From the NCBI GenBank assembly GCA_023252235.1, contig JAHEXH010000005.1, positions 1 through 51,638 of the forward strand: a stretch of DNA of 51,638 nucleotides, given 5' to 3'. Of the stretch, positions 49,916 to 51,638 are shown in pieces. The notes beneath the pieces are model-generated. The model ran no database searches and was not told the DNA's origin. It saw only the letters and a list, made by a program, of their open reading frames with translations. This DNA is from Nitrosotalea sp. GTDB lineage: Archaea > Thermoproteota > Nitrososphaeria > Nitrososphaerales > Nitrosopumilaceae. The number at the start of each line of letters is the position of its first letter. Within the stretch, counting starts at the first letter, position 1. Both the position numbers and the translations under genes were made by a program.

Positions 49916-51638
49916 TCAAGTCTGTCTTTCGTCTTGGATGACACGTTTTTGACTGTTGTATAAAGTTAGGATCTCATCAATGGTGGTAGCATTTTCAGAT
50001 GTTTTCTCAAATCTTATTTTTCCTGTAAATTTTGGAAATCGAAGAGCAAGGCCACTACCTTTTCTAATTTTATCCATGGCAACTTTGTGAATTGGACTCA
50101 GGGTTATCTCTGATGCCACGATTTCTATTACTACTTCTGGATCAAACCAGACGTCTGCTTCAAGGCCACTCTCAATTCTTGGGTCTTTTTTCACAGTGAT
50201 TTTGTCTGAAAGAATTTGATAGAATTGATCCAAACTCTCATCTGTAAATCCGGTACCAACTTTACAAATGCTGGGAAAGGTGTCAGTTTGATCGTCATAT
50301 GCTGATAACAACAATGCGCCATATCTCCCGGTTCTTCTACCTCTACCATAAAATGCACCGACTACGACCAAATCTAGACTATCTCCCAATTCGTTTCTAT
50401 ATTCACGCTTGAGTTTTAGCCAATTACTTGCCCTTGCACCTGCACGGTATGGCGTGTCAAGCTGTTTTAGCATCAATCCCTCACACCCAGAGTTTATTGC
50501 ATTCTCCAAACTGTCTTCTACTTCATTATCTGTTTTTACCAATGTCATTGGCATGACCTTTGCAAATGAATCTTCGACTACAATTTTCTCAAGAAGGTTT
50601 CTTCTTTCTTTGTATGGTATGTCAAGACAACTTTTCCCATCTGAAAATAATACGTCAAAGAAATTTACTGTTATGGGATATTCTTGAACCGCTTTTGCAA
50701 TCTTGTACTTGCGTCTCCTATGCATTAATTCTTGAAATGGAAGAAATTCTCCAGTGTCATCATTTATTGCTACAATCTCTGCTTCTAGTATGACTTCGTT
50801 GGCTTTCAAAGACTTGCCAATGTTTTCTACAATGTCTGGATAGTAGTTGGTGATGTTCTCAAGACTTCTTGAATATAGGATAATCTTTTCTCCCTGTCGA
50901 TGAATCTGGACCCTCTCACCATCTAGCTTATACTCTGATGCAAATTCCGGACCCATCTTTTCATGAGCCTCTTGTGGACTTTTTACTCTCTCTGCAAGCA
51001 TTGGACGAATTGGACTGAAAATTGTTACCTGGAAATCTTTCAAAGAATTTATTCCATCTTTTGCAACTGCTTGGGATACTTTTCCCAAATCGCTGCAAAC
51101 ATTGTATGCATGTTCTAGAACTGGTCGATTTTCTTTTGAGCCTGTATATGCTATGGATAATGCATCAAGAATTGTAAAATCTGCTATTCCTAATCTGAGA
51201 TTGGATGTTATTATTTTTGCAATAAACCCACCTTCTGTAGGAGTTGCATCATTTAACAGACTAGAAATGTACTTCATTTTCATATCTTGAGACCTTGCAC
51301 CCTTGAGATCTGCAATTTTGTAGAGGGTATCGTATACTCTCTCAACTGTGATATCTTCGCTTAGAAAAGTCGTCTGTGTCTTCTGTTCAAGTATGTTTGA
51401 AGCGACCTGACCGAAATCTCCAGTCTCTTTGTATTCACGCTCTATCCTTTTGACTGATATTCCAGACGACTTTGATAATGCTCTTATTGCAATTTTTTCT
51501 GCAATGCCTATCTCGACCCCTTCGTGATCAGGCCTGAGTTTTCCTTGAAGGAGATAGACAACTTTTGGTATTATATCCGGAGGTGTAATTTTAAAAAGAT
51601 CTACTAGATGCTGTGTAAGTTCAAGTCTCTTTGTTGTA
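49916..51638 (-). CDS. lig: ATP-dependent DNA ligase (N-terminus beyond right edge)
   Basis: About 573 residues are visible; the frame stays open to the window edge, so only the first 15-20 are missing. It seals nicks in replication and repair. The N-terminal DNA-binding domain (TKRLELTQHLVDLFKITPPD, then VYLLQGKLRPD) lies beyond 51283, so an internal Met near 51283 is not the start. Motif I is SEYKLDGERVQIH, whose Lys is adenylated. Further motifs are SRSLENIT, ILEAEIVAI, GCEGLMLKQLDTPY and WLKLKREY. The OB domain ends ALRFPKFTGKIRFEK. The archaeal length is typical. Confidence 0.96.
   Translation of the reverse strand, partial: TTKRLELTQHLVDLFKITPPDIIPKVVYLLQGKLRPDHEGVEIGIAEKIAIRALSKSSGISVKRIEREYKETGDFGQVASNILEQKTQTTFLSEDITVERVYDTLYKIADLKGARSQDMKMKYISSLLNDATPTEGGFIAKIITSNLRLGIADFTILDALSIAYTGSKENRPVLEHAYNVCSDLGKVSQAVAKDGINSLKDFQVTIFSPIRPMLAERVKSPQEAHEKMGPEFASEYKLDGERVQIHRQGEKIILYSRSLENITNYYPDIVENIGKSLKANEVILEAEIVAINDDTGEFLPFQELMHRRRKYKIAKAVQEYPITVNFFDVLFSDGKSCLDIPYKERRNLLEKIVVEDSFAKVMPMTLVKTDNEVEDSLENAINSGCEGLMLKQLDTPYRAGARASNWLKLKREYRNELGDSLDLVVVGAFYGRGRRTGRYGALLLSAYDDQTDTFPSICKVGTGFTDESLDQFYQILSDKITVKKDPRIESGLEADVWFDPEVVIEIVASEITLSPIHKVAMDKIRKGSGLALRFPKFTGKIRFEKTSENATTIDEILTLYNSQKRVIQDERQT

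Noticed and set aside
49916-51283. DNA ligase starting at an internal Met near 51283
   Set aside because: The frame continues to the window edge and encodes the conserved ligase N-terminal DNA-binding domain.

Overview
The window is AT-rich archaeal chromosome with the gene content of an ammonia-oxidising thaumarchaeon (Nitrososphaerota, most like the Nitrosopumilales). Pointers are the ESCRT-type division gene cdvA, archaeal information-processing genes (ProS, ArgS, TrmI, EndA, Drg, ATP-dependent DNA ligase, proteasome beta, a PUA/MCT-1-like protein), CofE for F420, inositol-phosphate synthase for archaeal lipid headgroups, Thi4, and many lineage-specific small proteins. Genes are dense on both strands. 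Many start codons (ATG, GTG or TTG) lie about 26-29 nt downstream of a TATA-like box, which is the pattern of leaderless archaeal mRNAs. I see no CRISPR array, transposase, rRNA or convincing tRNA.

Layout. 1-7 kb: edge fragment, nitroreductase, a structured RNA candidate at about 1041-1136, a tandem ThyX-like protein, cdvA, acetyl-CoA synthetase, a DUF192 protein. 7-13 kb: MntR-type regulator, PIN-ATPase-KH protein, then a signalling block (REC with zinc ribbons, CheY, Hpt, membrane histidine kinase). 13-17.6 kb: TldD protease, coupled UDG and MPG DNA glycosylases, an HtrA protease with a short collagen-like stalk, a membrane-anchored cupredoxin. 17.6-27 kb: ProS, PSP-like HAD phosphatase, CofE, PHP phosphoesterase, TusA-CysK pair, TrxB, Thi4, inositol-phosphate synthase. 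27-33.5 kb: siroheme nitrite/sulfite reductase coupled to a rhodanese, a TPR protein, a large collagen-like protein, a histone-H1-tail-like basic protein. 33.8-44 kb: Drg GTPase, VTT membrane protein, PGP, ArgS, TrmI, NnrD, M20 peptidase, proteasome beta, PUA protein with homoserine dehydrogenase. 44-51.6 kb: secreted unknown, TauE-like exporter, MaoC-like hotdog protein with a tandem SDR protein, two small unknowns, EndA, DUF47 protein, and DNA ligase running off the right edge.

How the genes fit together. Sulfur handling recurs (TusA, CysK, TrxB, NirA/sulfite reductase, rhodanese, TauE, Thi4). The HK/Hpt/CheY/REC-zinc-ribbon genes look like one phosphorelay. The tandem SDR protein with its hotdog partner recalls the malonyl-CoA reductase architecture of Chloroflexus and is a hypothesis worth testing against the thaumarchaeal CO2-fixation cycle.

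Most unusual observations: an uninterrupted run of 123 Gly-X-Y triplets in a protein without a signal peptide; a collagen stalk on HtrA; a proteasome beta subunit with Ala in place of the catalytic Thr; a ThyX-like protein whose signature motif is split between its two halves; a TusA gene whose only sensible start is ATT; a cupredoxin with Ser at the Cys ligand position; and a 96-nt folded RNA candidate with its own promoter.
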